A stretch of 64,000 nt of DNA from NCBI GenBank assembly GCA_020466095.1, contig CM035807.1, positions 45,505,978 through 45,569,977 on the forward strand, given 5' to 3'. The DNA is from Chlorops oryzae (Eukaryota; Arthropoda; Insecta; Diptera; Chloropidae). Of this stretch, positions 54,082 to 64,000 are shown piece after piece. The translations under genes were made by a program, and so were the position numbers. Each line of letters begins with the position of its first letter. Within the stretch, counting starts at the first letter, position 1. Below the pieces are notes generated by a model, which saw only the letters and a program-made list of their open reading frames with translations, was not told the DNA's origin and made no database searches.

Positions 54082-54860
54082 AACAAGTAAGGGTGTTATA
54101 GTCAGGGGAGCCTGACAATCAAATACCCGACACAGAGTTTCCAGTTTATTTTTTTGGACTCCTAGTCGGAGGCTTAAATATACGGTCAAGTTCAAAGTTT
54201 CATTGAAATATTTCGAAAAAGTCAGATTTTGATGCAGTTTTGGGATTTTGTGACAGGCCCTAGTACTGGGGCACCCTTGATAATGAACCGACCAAAGAAA
54301 ATTTTTGGGGAGGATGTTCATGGCTACAAAGAAAGCATAAGTGCCAAATTTCGTTGAAGTCACATTTGAATTTCGGCTGTAGGGGACAATTTTGGAAAAA
54401 CGCCCTTCTGCTACTCCCACTTTTTAAATTTTTGGAAATCGTATAACTTGCCTTGAAACATGTTCAAATATAAAGTTTCATCAAAATATGTTGAAAAATT
54501 CGCTTTAAGACCAGTTTTTGTGATTTTCGTAACAGACCCTAGTACTGGAGGTACCCCTAAAAATTGTCCGATCAGGTCCATTCTTGAACTTGTTCTTACT
54601 TATGTCGCCGTGAGCACTCAAACAAAATTTTGTCAAGATAAGCTCAACTCCTTCGATAAGATAACTGTACACAGACAGACAGACGACAGACAGACGGACA
54701 GACAGACGGACAGACAGACGGACATGGCTAAATCGAATCTCCTGGTGACGCTGATCATTTCTATATATATTTTGTATGGTCTATCTCGACTGGTTCTGGG
54801 TGTTACACACAACCCTACAAACGCAATATACCCTCGACACAGAGTGTGTCGGGTATAACA
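54082..54860 (+). mobile_element. DINE-1/mini-me (Helitron-type) copy b
   Basis: From AACAAGTAAGGGTGTTATAG to GTCGGGTATAACA, with the GACAGACGGACAGACAGACG microsatellite (54674-54723) followed by the core ATGGCTAAATCGA and a TA run. The ORF at 54460-54858 reads the repeats and is not a gene. It lies about 470 bp inside the cadherin intron from the exon at 55331. Confidence 0.82.
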
Positions 54861-55330
54861 ACTAATCATGAGTTGAAATGATTTAATTAAGCGAACTAAA
54901 GTGGGAAATGTTCTAGCAATAACTTAATAAATGATTTCAGTACCTCGTTTTTTATTCTAGGCTTATCGCTTACGTAAATGCTTCGCAAGCCCCAGGCTTA
55001 ACTGCGCATTATGCTTATCGAGATCATGCTCGACCTTAGCCTGTCTATCATCATAACGTCAGTAGCAACCACCCTTATCATATGGTCAAGAGAAGAAGTA
55101 TACAATTTAGGCAGACAACTTTACAGCACCTTTCATCGAAAGCTACTTACAGATGACGTAAGTTCGTTCCCGACAACTAGTCTGCCTGTTTTTGTGGGAC
55201 TAACCTTTGAATTTGGAAGATATTTTGCAATCAAAGAATAAAGCTACATCGCGCAACCTGGGAGAGCTCATTGTTTACTTGAGTTTAAATCTAAAAAAAA
55301 AAAAATTAATAGGATTAATTTTTTACTTAC
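54861..55330. other. Start of the large cadherin intron (minus strand)
   Basis: Non-repetitive sequence next to the GTAAGT donor at 55330-55325. A plus-strand ORF at 55011-55241 has a hydrophobic stretch but resembles nothing and is not accepted. Confidence 0.5.
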
Positions 55331-55879
55331 TTCTGGAATAATTATTACATCAGGTCTTTGGGAAAAAATGAAGTTGACTGGTGTTGAAAACTTTGTTGCT
55401 AGGATTGAGCAGAGTTGTTTAGCCTTATTGCCTTTAGTGTCTTTTACGGAGACCTGGAATTCGTAGAAATGTCCAGCTACAAGACGCTGCTTTAAGATAA
55501 CATTTGCTTGACAAACTGAGTTATACTTTGTGCATGGAAGAGACTCAATTCTGAAATTTGACGTCAAAGATGTTTTATCGTACTGAAAGGTAAGTGGATA
55601 GTCAAATTCGTCATCGGAGGCACGTATACGGTATATGACATTTCCAACTTGCGCATCGGCCGGGACCAATACGGAACGCATATTTGTGGATGGATCGAAC
55701 TTTGGATTTGCACTAAAAACTTGCTTTCGTCCAACCATACTCATCACCAAAGTGATTGCCAACATTTGGTATGGATAGCTCCTTATCGAAGAGTGGGAGT
55801 TTCTCCTCTGTAAGCGAGATGCTGACGTAACGGTGAACATGGAGGCTGTCTCTTACATGGTTTTTTTACAACAACACAT
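55331..55879 (-). CDS. Host cadherin, N-terminal exon (signal peptide and first repeat)
   Basis: On the minus strand, TTTAATTTCAG (acceptor 55880-55881) opens the exon. A short upstream ORF (ATG at 55877-55879, stop nine codons later) precedes the main ATG at 55838-55840. The 170 residues encoded hold a basic start, a signal-like helix (QMLAITLVMSMVG), NPKFDPSTNMRSVLVPADAQ, VIYRIRASDDEFDYPLTF (first cadherin repeat with the Asp-containing Ca site), two cysteines (PCTKYNSVCQ) and the QVSVKDTKGN motif. It ends ...IIIPE at a perfect GTAAGT donor (55330-55325), phase 0. The next exon is at 30738-30821. Cadherins mediate calcium-dependent adhesion at the cell surface; this one resembles fly Cad86C/Cad87A types, exact orthologue not fixed. 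Confidence 0.9.
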
Positions 55880-56363
55880 CTGAAATTAAACAATTAATAA
55901 AAATGGCATATTAAGTAGTGTTTTCTTTTTTACAAAAGATATGCAGATATTTTCAAGAATTTTTCCGGTTCGAACAATTGGTAAATCTTTTAGTATTAAA
56001 GGAGCCCACGTGGGGTTTTTGGTAATAATCCGAGCTTGTTACGAAACCATTTAAGGAGAAACCTTGCACCCCACCTGTAATGTACCCCACTATATTGTAT
56101 AAAAAAAAACTTAAGGTACTCTCATTGTTTCGAGTAGCAAATTACAGTCGTGTGCAGTTTTAATCTTTTAATGGTTACTCAAATGACATTGACCTTGGAG
56201 CGCTGACCTTAAAAGTTCGAATATCGTGTAAAATAATATATCTCGGGTGCCGATTCTTTTTAAATTTTACGAGACACGCATTTCTTTTTTTATTTTTATT
56301 TTGTTTTTTTTTTCATTGATTAACAATAGTCGTTCTTCCCGTCTTATATCTTTCCCATCTATT
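55880..56363. other. Upstream intron of the cadherin gene
   Basis: No exon, ORF or clear repeat was recognised. T-rich runs at 56285-56310. A 5-prime UTR exon should lie at higher coordinates, but none could be identified. Confidence 0.4.
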
Positions 56364-56965
56364 CCCGTCCTATTTAAAGAGGTTTGCAAAATTCTTGGTA
56401 TTAAAAAGTCTCAGACTTCGCCATACCACCCGCAGGCCAATGGTGCACTCGAAAGAAATCACCGGCCTCTTGCAGAATTCCTCCGAAATTTTCTCAACGA
56501 GGACGGCACAAATTGGGACGAATGGCTGCATCATGCTATGCACGTGCATAACAACACGGTATATGCGTCCACAAAACAAACTCCCAAGAGAACACTTTTC
56601 GGCTTTTAATTCGAGATTCCAATAAAATAAAACATAAACCAGGTCCCTTGTATAATCCCGACGATTACAGCAAAGTTTTAAAGTACCAAATTCAGAGAAG
56701 CTATGTAATTGTTAGACAAAATCTAAAAGCCGCAAAAGAAAAGCGAAGACATATTATGATCAAAAATCAAAAGGATAGGAGATAAAAAGTGGCTGAAAAA
56801 TCAAAAAAGACAAAACAAATTTTCACCTATTTCGGAGGGACCATTAGAAATAGTTTCCATTCCGTCTCCAGCCAATGTAAGATTACTTATAAAAGGAAAG
56901 GAGAAAACTTATCACAAAAAAAATTTATTAAAATTAAACCAAAATACAAAAGAACCAACTAACAC
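56364..56965 (+). pseudogene. Ty3/gypsy integrase C-terminal fragment
   Basis: KEVCKILGIKKSQTSPYHPQ, then ANGALERNHRPLAEFLRNFL, contains the third catalytic acid (Glu in ALERNH) of a retroviral-type integrase, followed by EWLHHAMHVHNNTVYAS. After a stop at 56608 other frames give KHKPGPLYNPDDYS, QNLKAAKEKRR and a final GKEKTYHKKNLLKLN. The start is cut off and no LTR adjoins. It belongs to the gypsy/17.6-type lineage by the SPYHPQANG motif. The enzyme core is incomplete. Confidence 0.82.
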
Positions 56966-57101
56966 TTAAAAGGAAATTCAATACATCAGATCAAGAGCTC
57001 AATACGAAATTGTAATAACTCCAGCGTAATTTCAAGCGATGAAAAAAATTTCAAACAATACTTCAGCCTTTCTAATTAGAAACTCCCAAAAATACAAATC
57101 G

Positions 57102-58166
57102 AACAAGTAAGAAAGCTAAAGTCGGTCAAGCCCGACTTTGAAATACCCAGCGTCCCGACATTATGAGCGCACTATGTTTTGCTTCTCTATTTGTGGGCGT
57201 GGCAGAAGGATGGCAACATAAATTATTTCCCTTCACCTTTCAATCGCCTTGGTGAACCCATGTTGCGAATTTGAAGCTTCTACGCCTTTTACTTCGGATG
57301 TTACGAAAAAACTTCATTTTTGGGCGTGGCAGTGGGCGGGCCACATACAATTTTTTCCTACACCTTTCATTCGCCTTGGTGAACCTATGTTGCGAATTTG
57401 AAGCTTCTACGCCTTTTACTTCGGAAGTTACGAAAAATCTTCATTTGTGGGCGTGGCAGTGGGCGGGCCACAAATAATTTTTTCCTACACCTTTCATTCG
57501 CCTTGGTGAACCTTTGTTGCGAATTTGAAGCTTCTACGCCTTTTACTTCGTAAGTTACGAAAATTCTCCATTTGTGGGCGTGGCAGTGGGCGGGCTATAT
57601 AAATTTTGTTCCTACACCTTTCATTCGCCTTGGTCAACCTATGTTGCGAATTTGAAGCTTCTACGCCTTTTACTTCACAAGTTACGATAAGCCCTTATTT
57701 GTGGGATTATTTGTGGGCGTGGCTCATGGAGGGCGGCGTTCATTTTTTTCCAGGATATGTCCCTTTTCGTAGGTCACCAGTACACCAAATATCAATGGAA
57801 TGTGTTGAGTGGTTCGCAAGTTACAAGCATTTTACTGAAAACACATTTTATTCATTTCTGGGCGTGGCAGTGGGCGGATGTCTCCCATTTTTACTTAGGA
57901 TCATACTCGGATCCCGATATACCTGTGTGACAAATATCGACTTGATTGGTCCAGCCGTTTCGGAGGAGATCCGACCACGGACGGACGGACAGACGGACGG
58001 ACGGACAGACGGACGGACGGACGGATGGACAGACGGACATGTCTAAATCGATTCAGTTTTTGATCCTGATCATTTCTATATATATGTGTCTATATCTCCG
58101 GAGCTTAGTTCTCCCTGTTACAAGATTCGCACAAAACTAATATACCCCGCTTACGCTGGGTATAAA

Positions 58167-58167
<1 letters not shown>
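57102..58167 (+). mobile_element. DINE-1/mini-me (Helitron-type) copy c with internal tandem repeats
   Basis: From AACAAGTAAGAAAGCTAAAG to CTGGGTATAAA. About 127-bp units, each starting near GTGGGCGTGGCAGTGGGCGG and containing CGAATTTGAAGCTTCTACGC, repeat four times (57193-57714). Then come a unique part and a GACGGACGGACAGACGGACG microsatellite (57979-58036) next to TGTCTAAATCGATTCAG. It is the same family as copy a. Tandem repeats inside DINE-1 are known (DINE-TR types). ORFs across it are not genes. Confidence 0.85.
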
Positions 58168-59000
<833 letters not shown>

Positions 59001-59007
59001 CTTGTGG

Positions 59008-59266
59008 GCAAAAATTAAAAGACTACAGAAAATCTCTGAAAAAGAAAACAAAAATGCAAGAAACATATTACACTGCAGTGCCGGCATTGGCCGAACTGGC
59101 ACAGTCATTGCACTTTTCTTTAAATAGATCGATTAAACAGCCGCAAAAAAAAGACCTCCAGTTTCCTGACAATCTTGGTGATTTTAGTGAAGAGCAGGGA
59201 CAATGGTTTCACAAAGATATTGAAACTATGGAAACGCGCTATCAGGGTAAGTGGGATTGGTGTTGA
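59008..59266 (+). pseudogene. C-terminal signature of the unnamed TE-associated family, fused in frame to PTP
   Basis: The frame from 58760 stays open to 59266. Its last third reads FPDNLGDFSEEQGQWFHKDI then ETMETRYQGKWDWC. The FSEEQGxxFHxDIxxMExRYQGxW motif ends proteins of the family relic at 47230-48225. Residues between (LTCGQKLKDYRKSLKKKTKM) match neither. The fusion may be a rearrangement without function. Confidence 0.5.
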
Positions 59267-59519
59267 AACAAAATGAGTAAATAATACTTGATATCGAATA
59301 CTTTTACTCGATACTTTAATGTCGGCATCTAGTCATGACATTTTTCTTTGCATTAGTGCTGCAAATTTGAGGGTTTTCCCTTTTCGAGGCACTTTTTCGA
59401 TTTCATTTTGAAATGGATTTTTCGTAAGCGTTTTTCTAGCAAGGGAAAGGGATTTTTAAAAATGATCTAAAGGCTAAACCTGCGTCAAATTTTTGACAGC
59501 ACTGACAAGTAACAGATTT
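59267..59519. other. Short unassigned gap
   Basis: No gene or repeat recognised before the poly-T that marks the end of LINE C. Confidence 0.4.
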
Positions 59520-59929
59520 ATTTTTTTTTTTAACATTTAGTTTATTTTTTGTACCACCAATTTTAAAATCGTACACCAACTCAACTCAGTTACAAATCAC
59601 AAAGCATATTTCGAATAAAAGAATGGATCCTGATACGTAATTTGTGGATCATCGTGGGCCTTGGCTGTTAGGAATTAAGCTTTGGTGATGTCTGAATGAG
59701 CACACGTATTTGAGTTGGTGTTGTAGAGCAATGGGGCTCAGTAAAAAGAAGTGCAGTGGATTGCATGCGCGAATTTCAATTTAAAATAGCTGGGAAAGCT
59801 ATGTTGTTTGAAGTACATGGATTGCACGCAGGAACCGCGTCGTGAATCAGCTATGAATGCTGTGTTGATGGATGTGCATGGCTTGCAGTTGTTGTTGATT
59901 AATATTTGCTGGTCGATATTTTCTTTTTA

Positions 59930-60800
59930 ACCTCGAGGAGTCTGCGGTATTCGATAATCCACGCGCTAGTGGATTTACGTGTCTATGCAATTTATACAAG
60001 TACTTTTCTTTGGCTTTGGCGAACTCCGTTTTAACCCATTCTGCGTTAAGTTCTCTATGTATTCTTTCATCTGAAATAAGCCAAGGAGCTCCGGTTATAG
60101 TCCTTAGGACTTTAGACTCGAGCTCTTTGCTGGATATCTATGTGGGAATTGCTTGCATTTCCATACAATTGCAAACCATACGTCCATATTGGTTTTATGA
60201 CTTGTTTGTATAGGAGGATTTTATATTCCAGTTTAAGAGGAGAGCGAGTATTAATGAACCAGTGCAAGCTATTGGCTTTAAATTTCTGAGGTTTGTTGGC
60301 ATCAATATGCTTGCGCCATATCAATCGTTTATCCAAGTGAATTCCGAGGTAAGTAACTTCTTCACTTTGAGGGATGCGTGTGTTATTAAGGAAAATGTCC
60401 GGAGAAGATTTCTTGTTAAGCGTGAATATTATATGCCAACATTTAAGCTCATTTATTTTAATGCGCCATTAAGAGAGCCAGTCTTGGATTTCGCTGAGAC
60501 GATTTTGGAGCTTGGGAGTTGCGAATTTTATATCCTTGTGTCGGGTTAATATCGCTGTGTCATCAGCGAATGTTGAGGTTGTTATTCGATCACTAATAGG
60601 AATATCTGCAGTATACAAGAGATAAAGAAAAGGCCCTACAACACTTCCTTGAGGGACCCCCGCATTAATTTGAAAACTTGTGGTTGTAAACGTATTATGT
60701 TTCAGTTGGAACGTTTTATGTTTTAAGTATGATTCAAAGATGGCGCGAAAATTTAAAGGAAGTAAACTTAGGATTTTGTATAGCAAGCCTTCATGCCAGG
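59930..60800 (-). pseudogene. LINE C ORF2, 3-prime RT segment
   Basis: Minus strand: WHEGLLYKILSLLP, then GVPQGSVVGPFLYLLY, STFADDTAILT (catalytic FADD), a short gap, LDKRLIWRKHIDAN, IKPIWTYGLQLYGNAS and further decayed C-terminal sequence (HRELNAE-like) down to about 59930. Frameshifts break it near 60470 and 60112. Homology to LINE A and B is continuous. Confidence 0.88.
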
Positions 60801-60804
60801 AATG

Positions 60805-61545
60805 AACAACGCAACTTTGTCCAAAATCGTACACCCAGAGGCTCGAATCATGGATCCTTATGGTAAGCGAACCGGGGTTTTAAGACCCCCGTGCAGAGTG
60901 AGTCACCTATTCGGCGACCAAATTATGGTTGGGCATGCTCTGACAGAAAAAAAGCGGCGACCTTTGCATTGCACCTGAGTAAAGTTTTCGAACCAAATCT
61001 CTGAGTACTACCGAATAAACTCGCCCAGTACAACCTAAAAACAAATGTAGGATTCGCGTTAAAATGACTCAAAGTGAAGTTAATAACACAATTAAAAATG
61101 AATTGGTATGTAAAAAAAGGCCTGGGGCATGATTTTATCATTTCGAAAATGTTGAAAAATATACCTTCAGTAGCATAAGCATTTTTAACAATCCCTTTAA
61201 TTCTATCATAAAGTACGGTTACCTTCCCAAAGATTGGAAACGGTTGGCTATTAAAATGGTTCCTAAGCCGGGAAAAGATCCTACCCAAACTTCCTCTTAT
61301 AGAGCTAGGAGCCTGCTGCCTAGCCTCTCAAAATTATTCGAATAATATACTAATATCCAATATAAACAAAATACCTACAAGAACATCATGTTATTCCCTC
61401 CCATCAATTCGGTTGTAGAAAACAACATGGTACTATTGACCAGGTTAATCATATTACAAATGAAATTCGACTTGCCTATGAGCATCGGAAGTACTGCTCA
61501 GCAGTATTTTTGAACGTGCAACAAGCGTTCGACAAAGTGTGGAAA
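60805..61545 (+). pseudogene. LINE C ORF2, inverted 5-prime segment
   Basis: Plus strand, several frames: NFVQNRTPRGSNHGSLW, VQSESPIR, AATFALHLSKVFEPN, LAIKMVPKPGKDPTQTSSYR, LLPSLSKLFE, then HGTIDQVNHITNEIRLAYEH and CSAVFLNVQQAFDKVWK. These match successive parts of LINE A between about 10925 and 11650, i.e. the segment just upstream of the minus-strand half. Numerous indels and stops. Confidence 0.85.
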
Positions 61546-61679
61546 AGAAAAGAAGAAAAGAAAAAAATTATTTTAAAAAACAAATTTTTTTTTAAAATAT
61601 ATAAACAAAAAGAATTAATGAGAAAATATGAAATGACATATATATATAGGAAAACCTTAAATTTTAAGTCCAAGTCATG
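61546..61679. other. A/G-rich simple sequence
   Basis: AAAAGAAAAGAAGAAAAGAA-type repeat followed by an A- and T-rich stretch, at the outer end of LINE C. No gene. Confidence 0.5.
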
Positions 61680-62150
61680 ACGGCAGCGAGGGATCCAGCT
61701 AGGGAGTGAACACCTGCTTCCTCAACCAGATATCGGGAGTATCCAGTGGGTCACCCTCAAGCAAAATGGGTCAGTATTTCCTGCGTCGTAACCGTTTGGT
61801 GTACGTTCCGACGAAGATAACGTCCATCGACACGAAAAAATGCCGAGAACAATGGCATTACCGACAAAAGCAGTCTATGAACTCCCACCGTACATAATTG
61901 TCGGAAGCAGGAAGCTTCCAACAGCCCAGAATGTCACCAAATGATAAACAGGTGGCGACAAGAAATTTGACGCGAAGAAGTATACAAAATGTGATGTGGT
62001 ACAGACAAAACCAGCGAATGGTTCAGAAAATTTTAAACTTCGCTACCAGACAAACACATAACGATCCCACCTCCCAGCCCTACTCCAACGTCTACTCCAC
62101 CAATCCGCATGAATGTGGATCCATTTAAAAAAAAAAGGGGGGGGGAGGAA
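61680..62150 (+). pseudogene. 3-prime coding remnant and purine tract of an LTR element
   Basis: Broken frames give LKQNGSVFPASSPFGVRSDE, MALPTKAVYELPPYIIVGSR and TKCDVVQTKPANGSENFKLR, a low-complexity region that I cannot assign to a domain. It ends in a run of A, then nine G and GAGGAA (62129-62150), a typical polypurine tract just before an LTR start. Probably the last coding part of a gypsy-like element. Confidence 0.45.
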
Positions 62151-62608
62151 TGTTGTGATCATGTTACACATATCGTGAGCCCACTGTGCTGATCGAAAGC
62201 AAGAAAGCAACAACAAGCACCAACGGCCTAAAAAGTCTAAATTGGAGCAGTTGACAGTAAGACAAATTATGCATTCGAGCAAAATAATGAAGAACTGTAA
62301 CGCAAGTCCACAGTGAGTGCGAGAAAGTTGCGAAAGACGAAGATGTCAGCAGAAACTGAAGCGAGAAGACAGCAGCGGGGGAATGCGACTGCAGCAGAGT
62401 TCGCGTCAGCGAACCTAGTTTAAGTTATTTTAAGCATATTTTTTAGTTGAAATATATTTTGGATTTTTTGAAGTTTTTTAGTGATAATCACACGGCGAAA
62501 AGATAAGAACAAAACCCGGACAAATAAAATAATAATTGAACATAAATAAAAGCAAGGACAGTGTCTCATTTAAAGGAGTACCCTAAACGAACAACCTTAA
62601 CAATTACA
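62151..62608 (+). repeat. LTR of a gypsy-like element
   Basis: Starts TGTTGTGATCATGTTACAC straight after the purine tract and probably ends CCTTAACAATTACA. A partner LTR is not in the window, so the end is inferred from the TG...CA rule. No target duplication can be tested. Confidence 0.55.
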
Positions 62609-63747
62609 TACTCTTTGGATATGTGAACAAACAAATTTGAAAAACAAAAACAAATTCCTGAATCCAAATCCAGTTCTGCTTAGCTCTGAGAGGATTTTTA
62701 TTTATTCGCATTTGTGCAAAGCAAAGAGAGCAAACTTAATTTCGTGAGAAGTAAAGCCAACAAGAAACGGCAATAGTATTTGGAGGCTTTATCAAATCGT
62801 TTGTATCGTTTATTATTTTCAAAGCGTTAGCATAGCTATATATAGCTTAATATAACTATATATAGCTTTATGTAACTATAAATAGCTATATATGTAGCTA
62901 CAAATAGCTACATATGTGGCTACGAACAGCTATGTATAGAAACAAACTCAACAAATTATAAGCAAACAGCTCAAACATCAACAGTAATAAATGATAGAGT
63001 TTGTATTTACTCTGTCTTATTCGATCAGCCAATTAACTTTGTTTGTCTTATACCGATCTCATGCCGGAGTTCATTGGATCTGTTTTGCGTTTCCATTTGC
63101 TATGTTTTGTGTTTGTGAGAGGAAACGGCAGAGAGCAAATTGCCGAAAAAAGAGGGGGTAATTTGAAGAGTTTGGCATAGGTATTTATGCTACGGCCTAC
63201 TATACATTCTTTGGTTACATTACTTTTACCTACAATTCTCATAAGCATTATGCGGATTAACATATAAGACGTGACAAAACTTTCCGAAAATTTTCTGGGA
63301 ATTTTTCACTTTGCACGTTAATATATGGGGCATTCACGCGAAGCGGGCAACGAAAAAAAGGTGATGTTCTGAAAATCGTTCATATTCGGCTCAATTGTAC
63401 CTCTATGAGATATGAATTAGGGGGCAAAAAATGTTGGCTGAAAATCCGTTAGTTTTGAAAATATGGGCTTCTAAACATTGCCGCACATGAAAATAAGGTT
63501 TTGTTTGAATGCAAATATTCTAACTAAATTTTTTTTTCTCAAAAATAAATAGTAGTGATTTGTTTAGAAAATTTAACAAATTTTTTAATAATAAGAACAA
63601 AATCACAAATATAATTTTTTTTCAGTGTAAAATCAGAGATAAAAATTTCAAAGCAAAATCTAAACAACTTAGCCTTTTTTAATTTTTTTTTTAATTTTTT
63701 TGTATTAAAGCCCAAAATGTTAAGAACATACTGTATAAGTTTAATAA
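62609..63747. other. Unassigned stretch with TA-rich minisatellite
   Basis: A patch of imperfect AGCTATATATAGCT-type palindromic repeats lies at 62818-62935. The rest is AT-rich without a recognised gene; the minus-strand ORFs at 63048-63263 and 63539-63796 have no family resemblance. Confidence 0.45.
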
Positions 63748-63985
63748 TGGGCCCAAAAGTGGTTTGGGAGCTAGAGCACTTAAAGCACACACGCATCGCC
63801 CTAAAATGGTACGTTGCGCTTATGCTTTGCGATGTTTAGAGCAATAAACAATCATAAGCGCCATCTCTAGGAATCGAAAGTAATTACTTTTATACTAAAT
63901 AACAATGGAAATATATTGTTCATTCATAATAAGCGTTGCGTGTGTGCTTTAAGTGCTCTAGCTCCCAAACCACTTTCGGGCCCAT
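63748..63985. mobile_element. Tc1/mariner-like MITE
   Basis: 238 bp with near-perfect inverted ends of about 47 bp (left ATGGGCCCAAAAGTGGTTTG, right the complement with one mismatch), flanked by TA (63746-63747 and 63986-63987). TA duplication and long inverted ends fit a Tc1/mariner-type non-autonomous element. No transposase. The inner part is unique in the window. Confidence 0.82.
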
Positions 63986-64000
63986 TACACTGTCAAACAA

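Larger units (their letters stand above)
59520..61545 (-). mobile_element. Jockey-clade LINE C with 5-prime inversion
   Basis: The 3-prime part is on the minus strand from about 60800 down to a poly-T (59520-59531, the tail). The preceding element segment is on the plus strand at 60805-61545. Joined at their meeting point the coding order is RT up to QQAFDKVW (plus, ending 61545) and then WHEGLLYKILSLLP (minus, from 60800). This is the structure produced by twin priming. It has tandem repeats of about 60 bp in its 3-prime UTR (near 59755, 59816 and 59876). Confidence 0.85.

Noticed and set aside
54460..54858. 132-residue ORF with Arg-Gln-Thr-Asp repeats
   Set aside because: It reads the GACAGACGGACA microsatellite of DINE-1 copy b. 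The same applies to 57606-58140.
55011..55241. 76-residue plus-strand ORF with a hydrophobic segment
   Set aside because: No family resemblance, lies in the first part of the cadherin intron on the opposite strand; a membrane protein cannot be supported.
57193..57720. Regularly spaced repeats that might suggest a CRISPR array
   Set aside because: Units are ~127 bp and near-identical throughout with no spacers; the context is a eukaryotic DINE-1 element.
61706..62128. Two plus-strand ORFs of 63 and 76 residues as host genes
   Set aside because: They end at a purine tract and LTR start, and other frames show equally coding-like pieces; treated as LTR-element remnant.

Overview
The window is eukaryotic and reads as an insect, most likely drosophilid, gene region swollen by transposable elements (TEs). 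The evidence is two mdg1/412-type Ty3/gypsy elements, two BEL/Pao elements, three Jockey-clade LINEs, Penelope-like fragments, DINE-1/mini-me Helitron-type repeats, several MITEs and hAT, gypsy and env relics. The sequence is AT-rich, and almost every long ORF is retroelement-derived and broken.

The host gene that can be supported is a cadherin on the minus strand. A signal-peptide plus first-repeat exon lies at 55331-55879 and ends in a perfect GTAAGT donor. The matching 84-bp phase-0 exon lies at 30738-30821, with a polypyrimidine-AG acceptor and its own GTAAGT donor. About 24.5 kb of intron separates them and is mostly retrotransposons. A protein tyrosine phosphatase fragment (58167-59000) is the only other host-derived coding sequence recognised; it looks like a pseudogene.

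Layout: 1-3345 BEL-family LTR pieces, a direct repeat and a hAT-like arm. 3350-15910 mdg1-like copy 1 (TSD CACA), holding a hAT-type MITE in gag (5106-5520) and a full-length Jockey LINE in pol (8142-13051). 16533-17361 hAT remnant with a transposase C-terminus. 17366-24842 mdg1-like copy 2 (TSD TTGG), internally deleted. 24928-29540 gypsy and Penelope-like pieces. 29923-30708 DINE-1. 30738-30821 cadherin exon. 30949-38940 minus-strand BEL element A (TSD AGCTC). 38941-40657 env and LTR remnant. 40660-45567 BEL element B. 47230-48225 TE-derived gene relic. 48650-53504 Jockey LINE B. 54082-54860 DINE-1. 55331-55879 cadherin exon. 56364-56965 gypsy integrase. 57102-58167 DINE-1 with tandem repeats. 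58167-59266 PTP relic with a MITE. 59520-61545 twin-primed LINE C. 61680-62608 LTR-element 3-prime end. 63748-63985 MITE.

The best candidates for poorly described biology are: (a) an extra ORF downstream of integrase in both BEL elements, carrying a zinc-knuckle array and, in element A, a protease-like fold whose active site is altered; (b) a conserved set of three small ORFs in the leader of both mdg1-like copies, the third with a membrane segment; (c) a hammerhead-like core at the Penelope-like terminus. All names are from reading motifs; no database search was possible.
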